A stretch of 13,451 nt of DNA, taken from the NCBI GenBank assembly GCA_002399345.1, contig DHDL01000034.1, positions 1 to 13,451 on the forward strand, written 5' to 3'. A program made the translations under genes and the position numbers. Below the pieces are notes generated by a model. The model had not been told where the DNA came from. It made no database searches and saw only the letters and a list, made by a program, of their open reading frames with translations. The DNA comes from Thermoanaerobacterales bacterium UBA4877 (lineage in GTDB: Bacteria; Bacillota; Thermoanaerobacteria; Thermoanaerobacterales; UBA4877). Below are positions 7,185-13,451 of this stretch, piece after piece. Position 1 is the stretch's first letter. Every line of letters starts with the position of its first letter.

Positions 7185-8924
7185 ATGAAACTTATTTTAG
7201 AATATACATGGCGTTACAAGAAATACTTGTTGCTCAGTCTTTTAGGGGTTGCAAGTTTTGTTCTTATCCAGATGGGTGTTCCCACACTATTAAAGTACAT
7301 TATTAATGATTCTATAATGAAGGGTGATTCTTCCCGGCTTTTATCATTGGGATTGCTGATGCTAGCTGTCATAGTTATAGGAGGTTTTGGGGAAATTTGC
7401 ATGTCCTTTGCCAATAGCCGCATAGCCTCCAATGTCATACGTGATATTCGAGAGGATACCTTTAAGAAGACCCAAAGCTTTTCCCATGCTGAATTTAATC
7501 AGTTCAGCGTGTCTTCACTAATTACCAGTATTACCAGCGATGCATACCAGATCATGCTGTTTGTCCAGAATATGCTGCGTAGTGCCCTTATTACCCCGGC
7601 GATGACTATAAGTGGTTTTATACTTATTGCTACCACCAATCCCCAAATGTTCTGGGTGGCTTTAGTAGCAGTTCCTATATTGCTTTTGGGAATGATCTTC
7701 ATCGGTCGTAAATCCCTTCCTTATTCACATGCCCAGCAGAGAGGTTTGGACAAAATCAACTTAAATATGAGAGAAGGTATTTCCGGACTTCGGGTGATTC
7801 GTGCTTTTGGAAATGAGGGTTTTCAGTCACAACGTTTTGAGGGTGTGAACAGTGAATATTGTGGCGTATCAAAAACGGTATTCAGGATCGTATCTATTGC
7901 CCAGCCGGGTTTTTATCTGCTGTTTAACACAATGATTGCTGTTATTTTGTGGAAAGGTAGTAAATCCATTGGACTGGGTACATTGGATGTGGGTACCTTG
8001 AGTGCATCAATAGAATATGTGTTCCATATCCTATTTTCTTTCATGATGTTGGCGGTTCTGTTCCTTATGTATCCCCGTGCATCGGTATCGGCTGGCCGGA
8101 TTCAGCGTATTCTTGAAAGTACCCCAAGTATTTTGGAAAACCTGGAAAATGGCATAACCGAAACTGAGGAAAAAGGGACGGTACGTTTCGAAAACGTCAC
8201 TTTTGCTTATCCTGATTCTGAGGAACCGATCTTAAAAAATATTAGTTTTACTGTAAATAAAGGCCAGACTGTGGCTTTTATTGGAAGTACGGGGAGCGGG
8301 AAATCCACGTTGGTACAGCTTATCCCTAGGATGTATGATGTGACCGAAGGCAGAATTTTGGTTGATGGAGTGGATGTACGGGATTATAATATTAAATCTC
8401 TCCGTGACCGGATCGGTTATATTCCTCAGAAGGCCCAGTTATTTACTGGAACTATTGCGGATAATTTGCGCATTGCCAAAAAAGATGCAATAACGGAGGA
8501 AATGAAGCGTGCAACAGAAATTGCTCAGGCAGCGGAATTTATTGCCCAGAAGGAGGGCGGCCTGGAATCTAGACTTTCTGAAGGTGGAAGCAACTTGTCC
8601 GGCGGTCAGAAGCAGCGGCTGGCCATTGCCCGCGCCATTGTGAAGAATCCGGAGATTTATATCTTTGACGATTCCTCTTCGGCACTGGACTATACCACCG
8701 ACTTAAAGCTGCGTACATGTCTCAAGCAGGAAATTACGGATGCAACCGTGTTGATTGTGGCTCAGAGAATCAGTACTATACGCAATGCGGATAAGATCAT
8801 TGTGCTGAATGAAGGAAAAATGGTTGGAGAAGGTACTCACGGGGAGCTATTGAAGACCAATGGTATTTACCATGACATTGCCGCTTCACAACTTACAGAG
8901 GAGGAATTGCGTGAAACAGAATAA
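7185..8924 (+). CDS. ABC exporter half-transporter with degenerate nucleotide site (LmrC/BmrC/TM287 type)
   Basis: This 579-residue protein has an N-terminal membrane domain with about six segments (residues 12-310) and a C-terminal ATPase domain. Walker A is GSTGSGKST (367-375), the Q-loop is IPQKAQ and the signature is LSGGQ (471-475). Two catalytic positions are altered: after Walker B (IFDD) the usual Glu is Asp496, and the switch His is Gln527 (VAQRIST). This is the pattern of the degenerate member of heterodimeric multidrug exporters such as TM287/288, LmrCD and BmrCD. ATG 7185 follows AGAGGTG with 5 nt spacing. The same frame runs upstream to 7047, but that part lies over the terminator, promoter and leader and is not coding. 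The next gene overlaps by 14 nt and encodes the partner. The substrate is unknown. Base composition looks richer in G+C than the lactate operon. Confidence 0.92.
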   Translation: MKLILEYTWRYKKYLLLSLLGVASFVLIQMGVPTLLKYIINDSIMKGDSSRLLSLGLLMLAVIVIGGFGEICMSFANSRIASNVIRDIREDTFKKTQSFSHAEFNQFSVSSLITSITSDAYQIMLFVQNMLRSALITPAMTISGFILIATTNPQMFWVALVAVPILLLGMIFIGRKSLPYSHAQQRGLDKINLNMREGISGLRVIRAFGNEGFQSQRFEGVNSEYCGVSKTVFRIVSIAQPGFYLLFNTMIAVILWKGSKSIGLGTLDVGTLSASIEYVFHILFSFMMLAVLFLMYPRASVSAGRIQRILESTPSILENLENGITETEEKGTVRFENVTFAYPDSEEPILKNISFTVNKGQTVAFIGSTGSGKSTLVQLIPRMYDVTEGRILVDGVDVRDYNIKSLRDRIGYIPQKAQLFTGTIADNLRIAKKDAITEEMKRATEIAQAAEFIAQKEGGLESRLSEGGSNLSGGQKQRLAIARAIVKNPEIYIFDDSSSALDYTTDLKLRTCLKQEITDATVLIVAQRISTIRNADKIIVLNEGKMVGEGTHGELLKTNGIYHDIAASQLTEEELRETE

Positions 8925-10695
8925 ATTTTCTAAAGCGGGCAGACTTATCCAACTGTGTTTTGCACCGTATAAATGGCAAATCATATTGCCTGTCGTATTT
9001 ACGGTCGCTGGCAGTGCTTTAGGCGGGCTTAATCCTTATATCATAGGACTTGGAATTACAGAACTTGGTAAAAATGTAAAGGCAATGAATGCAGGCGTAT
9101 CGGGAGCCGGGGTCAATATGCCTTATATAATGAAGATTGTAATTATGCTTATAGTATTCAATGTGGTAAGGCAGACTCTTACCTATAGTTCTAGTTTTAT
9201 GTTGGGCGGCGGCGTACAAAATGCTTTTAAGGATTTACGCACCCGTATTAATGAAAAGATAAATCGTCTGCCTGTATCCTATTTTGACAGGCATCAGCAG
9301 GGAACGGTTTTAAACACGATAACGAATGATGTTGATGCGGTAAGTAATGCGGTTCTACAATCAGTTTTAGCAATGACTTATTCTGTTACCAGTATTGCCA
9401 TTACTTGTGTCATGATGTTATATATATCATTGCCTTTGGGGTTGGCCTCTATGATAATGTTGCCGGCATCTTTTTTCCTGTCACGCTTTGTAATGAAACA
9501 TTCTCAAGGTAATTTCCTGACCATGCAGAATACATTGGCGGACTTAAACGGTTATGTACAGGAGAGATATACCGGTTTTACTGTCATTAAGTTATATAAT
9601 AATGAAGAAGAGACCATAAAAGATTTCCAAAGAATAAACGAAAAAATTAATCGGGTAGGGTTTAAGGCCAACTTCGTTTCATCCCTGATGTCTCCTATTA
9701 TGGAATTCATGGTGAACTTTACCTATATTGTTATGGTGATGTTGACAGGATATGCGGTGTTGTTTTCCGGAATGACACTTGGAAATATGCAGGCCTTCGT
9801 TCAGTATATCTGGATTCTTTATGACCCGTTAGGTCAAATTACTCAGCTCTTCCCGGCACTTCAAAGTGCCGCCGCATCCATGGAACGTATTATGAATTTC
9901 CTGGATGAGCCGGAAGAAAGTTCTGAGGAACATAAAAATACAAGACTTGTGCCGGAAAAATGTAATGGCCATGTGCAGTTTGAACATGTGAATTTTTCTT
10001 ATACAAAGGATAAACCGTTGATTAATGACTTTTCCATGGAAGCAAAACCGGGGCAGACAGTCGCCATTGTGGGAGCCACCGGAGCCGGGAAGACTACCAT
10101 TATCAATCTGCTGATGCGCTTTTATGATGCGGATTCAGGAGATATTAAGATTGATGGAGAAAGTATATATGATATGCATAGAAGTTCGGAAAGGGAGCTT
10201 TTTGGTATGGTGTTGCAGGACGCCTGGCTTTATCATGGCACTATCCGTGACAATATTCGTTTCGGTAGGACGGATGCCACTGATGAAGAGATCATACAGG
10301 CTGCCAAGGCTGCTAACGTGAACCATTTTATTAAAACTATGCCCGGCGGATATGACATGATGATCAACGAGGAGGCAAGCAATGTATCCTTAGGGCAAAA
10401 ACAGCTTCTTACTATTGCCCGGGCTATTTTGAAAAACCCCCGGATACTCATTCTTGATGAGGCTACCAGCAACGTGGATACCCGGTTGGAAGTGCTTATA
10501 CAATCGGCTATGAAAAGAGCTATGGAAGGACGGACAAGTTTTGTGATTGCACATCGGTTATCTACTATACGTGATGCAGACCATATTCTTGTAATGGATC
10601 ACGGCAATATTGTGGAGCAGGGGACCCATAAAGAGTTGCTGGTTCAAAAGGGCATGTATGAGAAGCTGTATAACAGCCAGTTTGATGAGGGATAG
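8911..10695 (+). CDS. ABC exporter half-transporter, catalytically competent partner (LmrD/BmrD/TM288 type)
   Basis: This 594-residue partner has the same layout: membrane domain to about residue 330, then an ATPase domain with Walker A GATGAGKTT (388-396), Walker B ILILDE with catalytic Glu517, and switch His548 (IAHRLST). Its signature is degenerate, VSLGQ (492-496) instead of LSGGQ. Because signature and Walker motifs pair across the dimer, this altered signature faces the altered site of the first protein. The dimer therefore keeps one full and one degenerate ATP site. The start is GTG 8911 behind AGAGGAGG (8897-8904) with 6 nt spacing. An ATG at 8860 lies deeper in the upstream gene and lacks such a site. 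The 14-nt overlap implies coupled translation and fixed stoichiometry. Confidence 0.92.
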   Translation: MKQNKFSKAGRLIQLCFAPYKWQIILPVVFTVAGSALGGLNPYIIGLGITELGKNVKAMNAGVSGAGVNMPYIMKIVIMLIVFNVVRQTLTYSSSFMLGGGVQNAFKDLRTRINEKINRLPVSYFDRHQQGTVLNTITNDVDAVSNAVLQSVLAMTYSVTSIAITCVMMLYISLPLGLASMIMLPASFFLSRFVMKHSQGNFLTMQNTLADLNGYVQERYTGFTVIKLYNNEEETIKDFQRINEKINRVGFKANFVSSLMSPIMEFMVNFTYIVMVMLTGYAVLFSGMTLGNMQAFVQYIWILYDPLGQITQLFPALQSAAASMERIMNFLDEPEESSEEHKNTRLVPEKCNGHVQFEHVNFSYTKDKPLINDFSMEAKPGQTVAIVGATGAGKTTIINLLMRFYDADSGDIKIDGESIYDMHRSSERELFGMVLQDAWLYHGTIRDNIRFGRTDATDEEIIQAAKAANVNHFIKTMPGGYDMMINEEASNVSLGQKQLLTIARAILKNPRILILDEATSNVDTRLEVLIQSAMKRAMEGRTSFVIAHRLSTIRDADHILVMDHGNIVEQGTHKELLVQKGMYEKLYNSQFDEG

Positions 10696-10731
10696 CTCAA
10701 GAATTCTACAATTGATAAGGAGATTGTGGAA

Positions 10732-11223
10732 ATGTATATAAATATACGAGAGTATAAGGATAATGATATACTCCCAATGACAGATATTTGGAATGAAGTC
10801 GTGGAGGAAGGTATCGCTTTTCCACAGGAAGACTGTTTAACTCAAGAAACAGGTAAAGAATTTTTTAGTAAGCAAACATATTGTGCTGTTGCAGAAGACG
10901 GTGAAAGCAAAAAAATCTTAGGACTGTATATACTCCATCCAAACAATGCGGGTAGGTGTGGACATATAAGTAATGCAAGCTATGCAGTCAGTTCCGAGAG
11001 CAGAGGACTACACATAGGGGAAAAATTAGTACAAGATTGTCTTGAAAAAGCTAAACAATATGGATTTAAAATCTTACAGTTTAATGCTGTGGTTGCTACA
11101 AATATACATGCACGCCATTTGTATGAAAGGCTTGGTTTTAAGCAACTTGGAACGATCCCGGGCGGGTTCCGCATGCAGAATGGACATTATGAAGACATTT
11201 GTCTTTACTATTATACTCTGTAA
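10732..11223 (+). CDS. GNAT-family N-acetyltransferase
   Basis: This 163-residue GNAT enzyme would transfer an acetyl group from acetyl-CoA to an unknown amine. The CoA-binding region reads SRGLHIGEKLV (R91 to G96) and the C-terminal part has ARHLYERLGF, typical of the phosphinothricin/amino-acid acetyltransferase-like branch. The first glycine of the RxxGxG loop is His94, which is unusual but tolerated in some members. I chose ATG 10732, 8 nt after AAGGAGA (10717-10723). The GTG at 10726 lies too close to that site. It begins 36 bp after the exporter stop codon with no terminator between, so it is probably cotranscribed. Acetylation and export of the same toxic compound is a possible link, but only an inference from proximity. 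Confidence 0.82.
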   Translation: MYINIREYKDNDILPMTDIWNEVVEEGIAFPQEDCLTQETGKEFFSKQTYCAVAEDGESKKILGLYILHPNNAGRCGHISNASYAVSSESRGLHIGEKLVQDCLEKAKQYGFKILQFNAVVATNIHARHLYERLGFKQLGTIPGGFRMQNGHYEDICLYYYTL

Positions 11224-11243
11224 ATAAATCCATAAATTTTTCG

Positions 11244-11259
11244 ATAAAGAATTCTTTAT
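11244..11259. repeat. Perfect 16-bp palindrome ATAAAGAATTCTTTAT
   Basis: The palindrome lies between the GNAT and HNH genes, 20 nt after the GNAT stop codon. It lacks a T run and a loop, so it is not a typical terminator. It could be an operator for the HNH gene or a chance product of AT-rich sequence. A weaker inverted repeat, GCTTA-N7-TAAGC, follows (11265-11281). Confidence 0.4.
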
Positions 11260-11328
11260 GTGAAGCTTATTACTTTTAAGCGTATAAGAAATTTGAAGGT
11301 AAATTTTATAAAAACATGGGAGAGCATT

Positions 11329-12060
11329 ATGAGTATTTATAAAGAAAGACTTAATATTTCTGTAGAACGATGGGAAGAATTATTACAGGATAGTAGGGTG
11401 TTCAAAGACGATGATATTATTCTTATTAGAACATTGTATAAATGTAAAGGATGTAGAGAAAGGGCATCAGTGCTTGCTAATATTATAGGTACAAATTATC
11501 GAGTATTAAATCTTCAGATTGGTAGATTAGGTAAAAGGATTGTCAATGAATTTCCAGATGTAGAATTTCCAACGAGAGAGAATGGAAAAGTACTATATTG
11601 GTATATTCCATTTGTAGGTGAAGATGCGGAGACTCCTGGCCAATTTTATTGGGAATTGCGTTCGGAATTAAAACAAGCGATAAAAGAACTTTTCGATAAC
11701 ACATTTATAGCTGAAGAAATATCTGAAGAACAATCAAAAAAATTGTTTGAAGGTGCAAAAAAACAAATTATTGTAAATGCATATGAACGTAATTCAAAGG
11801 CCAGAAAAGAATGCATTGATCATTATGGGGCAAAATGCCAAATATGTGGTTTTGATTTTGGAAAATTTTATGGAGATAAATTTTGCAATGTTATACAGGT
11901 TCATCATATAAAACCTTTGAGTCAAATCAAAGAGGGTTATACGGTGAATCCAAAAACAGATCTAATTCCTGTGTGTCCTAATTGCCATGCTGCTTTACAC
12001 AGTAAGACCCCACCATACACACCTCATGAACTGAAGGCGTTGATTAAGAGTAAGATTTAG
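11329..12060 (+). CDS. HNH endonuclease, Cys4 type with McrA-like nuclease domain
   Basis: The 243-residue protein has a C-terminal beta-beta-alpha-metal nuclease domain: zinc ligands Cys170 and Cys173 (CQIC) and Cys216 and Cys219 (CPNC), catalytic His192/His193 (VHHIKPL), and His220 and His224 (CHAALH). Proteins with this domain include McrA-like enzymes that cut modified DNA, as well as other HNH nucleases. The first 110 residues form a separate domain that I cannot name. It contains YKCKGCRERASVL, which may be a helix-turn-helix-like or target-reading part. I chose ATG 11329 behind GGGAG (11318-11322). A GTG at 11260 would add 23 residues and lies in the palindrome. No methyltransferase or other restriction gene adjoins it. 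Base composition is AT-rich, unlike the exporter genes before it. Confidence 0.82.
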   Translation: MSIYKERLNISVERWEELLQDSRVFKDDDIILIRTLYKCKGCRERASVLANIIGTNYRVLNLQIGRLGKRIVNEFPDVEFPTRENGKVLYWYIPFVGEDAETPGQFYWELRSELKQAIKELFDNTFIAEEISEEQSKKLFEGAKKQIIVNAYERNSKARKECIDHYGAKCQICGFDFGKFYGDKFCNVIQVHHIKPLSQIKEGYTVNPKTDLIPVCPNCHAALHSKTPPYTPHELKALIKSKI

Positions 12061-12072
12061 TGCAGATAAATA

Positions 12073-12563
12073 AGCAGAATAAGTGTTATAGAAGTGAAGT
12101 GTATAGATAGAATAGATTATGAGGTTTTTGGAAAGCGCGAGTCTAACGCCATCAGGGCACAATAACCAGCTATGGGACTTCATTATAGTTGAATCGGAAA
12201 ATAAAAAATGAAGCTGTTGGTTGTAAACTATCATCAGTCCTGGATGCTAGCAGCTCTGTTTTTTTATTGTGCCCATAGAGCTGTATAGCCGATGATGTCG
12301 AAGTAAAATTAGATAAAAACAGTTCTAATCCTTATCTTAAACATATAATCAGAGACACGGGAATTGCAACCGAGCATATATTGCTTGAAGCGGAAAATAT
12401 GGTGTTATATAAGCCAGTTTGAACAGAGAAATGTCAAGCCCATACTGGGTATTCTATATGACATATGTTTGCGGTACAGTTTACATTAGGGTATGTTGAC
12501 GAGGAACTGAAGCAGCTGCCGAGAATGGCATTGAAGGATATGGTAATATATGAGAGATGGTAA
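12073..12563 (+). pseudogene. Decayed nitroreductase gene
   Basis: Fragments of a nitroreductase-family protein follow one another in different frames. They are FLESASLTPSGHNNQLW then FIIVESENKK (about 12129-12210), KLLVVNYHQSWM (from about 12208), a 44-codon frame from 12291 with NPYLKHIIRDTGIA and HILLEAENM, ending at TGA 12420, and a tail LGYVDEELKQLP...ERW ending at TAA 12561-12563. At least three frame changes and several in-frame stops rule out a working protein. The N-terminal region (12073-12125) is recognisable only as degenerate sequence. The fragments parallel the intact nitroreductase at 13168, including a 20-base identical tract (12179-12198 and 13300-13319). It starts right after the HNH stop codon, and its original terminator survives downstream. 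Confidence 0.88.
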
Positions 12564-12589
12564 TTTAACAAAATCAATGGAAGGTTATT

Positions 12590-12625
12590 AGGTATCAGTA
12601 CAAGTCTTGATGCCTTTGTTTTTTA
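12590..12625 (+). terminator. Intrinsic terminator of the decayed nitroreductase
   Basis: The stem AGGTATCA (12590-12597) and TGATGCCT (12608-12615), with one T-G wobble, encloses a 10-nt loop and is followed by TTGTTTTTT. It begins 26 nt after the pseudogene stop codon, as expected for the end of a former transcript. Confidence 0.7.
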
Positions 12626-12635
12626 TCTATATAAT
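12607..12635 (+). promoter_or_regulatory. Possible relic promoter before the DUF488 remnant
   Basis: TTGATG (12607-12612) and TATAAT (12630-12635) are 17 bp apart. The -35 box lies within the terminator stem. It may be the promoter that once served the DUF488 gene, but AT-rich sequence makes chance matches common. Confidence 0.28.
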
Positions 12636-12739
12636 TCTTGTGTTACAATGGGAATATATTTATAGAATCCAACCTCGATTAGTAAGCATCTTACTTCATT
12701 CATAAAATTAGAGAAACTCTACAAGATATGTAAATTATA

Positions 12740-13014
12740 AGGATGTCCATGAATTAAGGAAAGATTGTGAGTTGAGCAATCTATGCCGTTAGCTTCGTAT
12801 ATGGTTTGGGCATAAGCCAGAGAATTTCGAGAAGTTTGTTATGCTTTACCGGGCCGATTTGGATACAAACGGTGAAGCACAAGCGATCGTCCGTTAGATC
12901 ATAAAGCGAAGTAGAGAAAATATGGTGACCTTATTGTATGGAGCAAAAGACCCTCAGATTAATTATGCCGCTATCTTAAAGGATTATTTAGAATCTAAAA
13001 GTTTGTCCGTATGA
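12740..13014 (+). pseudogene. Decayed DUF488 (YeaO-like) gene
   Basis: From TGG 12802 a single frame reads WFGHKPENFEKFVMLYRADL, then continues through EAQAIVR to an in-frame TAG (12895-12897), and resumes with IIKRSRENMVTLLYGAKDPQ and ILKDYLES to TGA 13012-13014. This is the C-terminal half of the DUF488 family (E. coli YeaO relatives), whose biochemical role is unknown. Just upstream, ATGCCGTTAGCTTCGTATATGG (written here only as positions 12783-12804) matches the family's ELRxWFGH region after a frame change, and the N-terminal part (12740-12790) is barely recognisable. The family is about 115-120 residues long, so most of the length was once here. One stop codon and at least one frame change in the N-terminal half make a functional product very unlikely. 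Confidence 0.78.
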
Positions 13015-13153
13015 GTTTTCGCATGTATTTTGCTGTCTGATTTAAAGCTACCAAACGGATGAAATATGAAAGTTATCTGGGATAGCGCATGAGGTGCGAG
13101 ATGTATTTCCAGCCCACATTTGGTTATTGGTAAATTTAAATAAATAAAATGTT
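13015..13153. other. Unassigned stretch between DUF488 remnant and nitroreductase
   Basis: No intact gene is present. One frame reads MKYESYLG, a TAG, then RMRCEMYFQPTFGYW and a stop (13061-13135), which looks protein-like and may be the remains of a third gene I do not recognise. The same bases can form an imperfect hairpin: CTGG 13077-13080 with CCAG 13109-13112 outside, CGCA 13086-13089 with TGCG 13095-13098 inside. I see no convincing promoter for the nitroreductase here. Confidence 0.4.
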
Positions 13154-13167
13154 AGGAGGAGATAAGT

Positions 13168-13451
13168 ATGATAAAAGAAATCGAGGACAGGAGAAGCGTT
13201 CGCAAATATCAAAACAGGAAAGTTGAAAAAGAGAAGATCATTCAGATTCTGGACAGCGCCAGGTTGGCTCCATCGGGGGACAACACCCAGCCATGGAATT
13301 TCATTATAGTTGAATCGGAGGATACAAAAAAGAAACTGTCGACCGTCGATCATCACCAGGATTGGATGATGACGGCGCCGGTTTTTATTGTGTGCGTGGC
13401 GGATATCCGTAGACGTATCTCCGATGATATCAAAGCCGAATTGGATGAGAA
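13168..13451 (+). CDS. Nitroreductase-family protein, N-terminal part (3' end outside window)
   Basis: The visible 94 residues begin MIKEIEDRRSVRKY and include APSGDNTQPW at residues 34-43. Arg8, Arg9, Ser10 and Arg12 form the RRSxR motif that binds FMN phosphate in this family, and the SGDNTQPW loop also lies at the flavin. Such enzymes use NAD(P)H to reduce nitro compounds, quinones or other acceptors, and some act in flavin or halide metabolism, so the substrate is open. ATG 13168 follows AGGAGG (13154-13159) with 8 nt spacing. The frame is open to the window edge, and about half of a usual 165-190 residue protein is seen. It is related to the decayed copy 1.1 kb upstream and appears richer in G+C than that copy. 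Confidence 0.9.
   Translation, partial: MIKEIEDRRSVRKYQNRKVEKEKIIQILDSARLAPSGDNTQPWNFIIVESEDTKKKLSTVDHHQDWMMTAPVFIVCVADIRRRISDDIKAELDE

Noticed and set aside
11224..11259. Intrinsic terminator after the GNAT gene
   Set aside because: The palindrome has no loop and no T run after it, so the end of this transcript remains unplaced.
12061..13167. Insertion sequence or prophage remnant as the cause of the gene-poor stretch
   Set aside because: I found no transposase or integrase fragment, terminal inverted repeats or target-site duplication. The stretch is explained by decayed nitroreductase and DUF488 genes.
13048..13356. 102-residue - strand frame over the nitroreductase start
   Set aside because: It is antisense to the well-supported nitroreductase N-terminus. 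The similar - strand frame at 11995-12234 arises for the same reason from the decayed copy.

Overview
The window reads as a low-GC anaerobic Firmicute of the class Clostridia. The signs are strong AGGAGG-type ribosome-binding sites, AT-rich spacers, a probable lysine-fermentation gene (kal), and a ferredoxin-linked lactate oxidation operon of the Acetobacterium/Clostridium type. The species cannot be named from sequence reading alone. All genes I can support lie on the + strand.

Layout. (1) 1-310: the 3' end of a hot-dog-fold gene, probably 3-aminobutyryl-CoA ammonia-lyase, closed by an intrinsic terminator. (2) 311-593: a regulatory region with a sigma-A-type promoter, a Rex-like palindrome upstream of it, and a FadR/GntR-type operator in the leader. 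(3) 594-7057: a five-gene lactate operon, lactate permease - nickel-dependent lactate racemase (larA) - EtfB - EtfA with an Fe-S domain - FAD lactate dehydrogenase, ended by a strong terminator. (4) 7058-11223: a good promoter preceded by an inverted repeat, two overlapping genes for a heterodimeric ABC exporter, and a GNAT acetyltransferase that probably shares their transcript. (5) 11224-12060: an orphan Cys4 HNH endonuclease, McrA-like in its nuclease domain. (6) 12061-13167: about 1.1 kb of gene remains, namely a decayed nitroreductase, its surviving terminator, a decayed DUF488 (YeaO-like) gene and an unassigned stretch. (7) 13168-end: the start of an intact nitroreductase related to the decayed one.

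How the genes work together. The permease imports lactate and LarA interconverts its D and L forms. The LctD/EtfAB complex then oxidises lactate to pyruvate with NAD+, paying for the uphill step with reduced ferredoxin (flavin-based electron confurcation, known from Acetobacterium woodii LctBCD). A Rex-like site and a GntR-type operator would fit control by the NADH/NAD+ ratio and by lactate. The LarA cofactor genes (larB, larC, larE) and a lactate regulator gene are not in the window. The ABC exporter shows the asymmetric site degeneracy of the TM287/288, LmrCD and BmrCD group of drug exporters.

I see no phage, transposon, CRISPR array, tRNA or rRNA here. I also do not see a wholly new system. 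The most useful leads are the control region of the lactate operon, the leader of the ABC exporter, and the live/dead nitroreductase pair with a 20-base identical tract.
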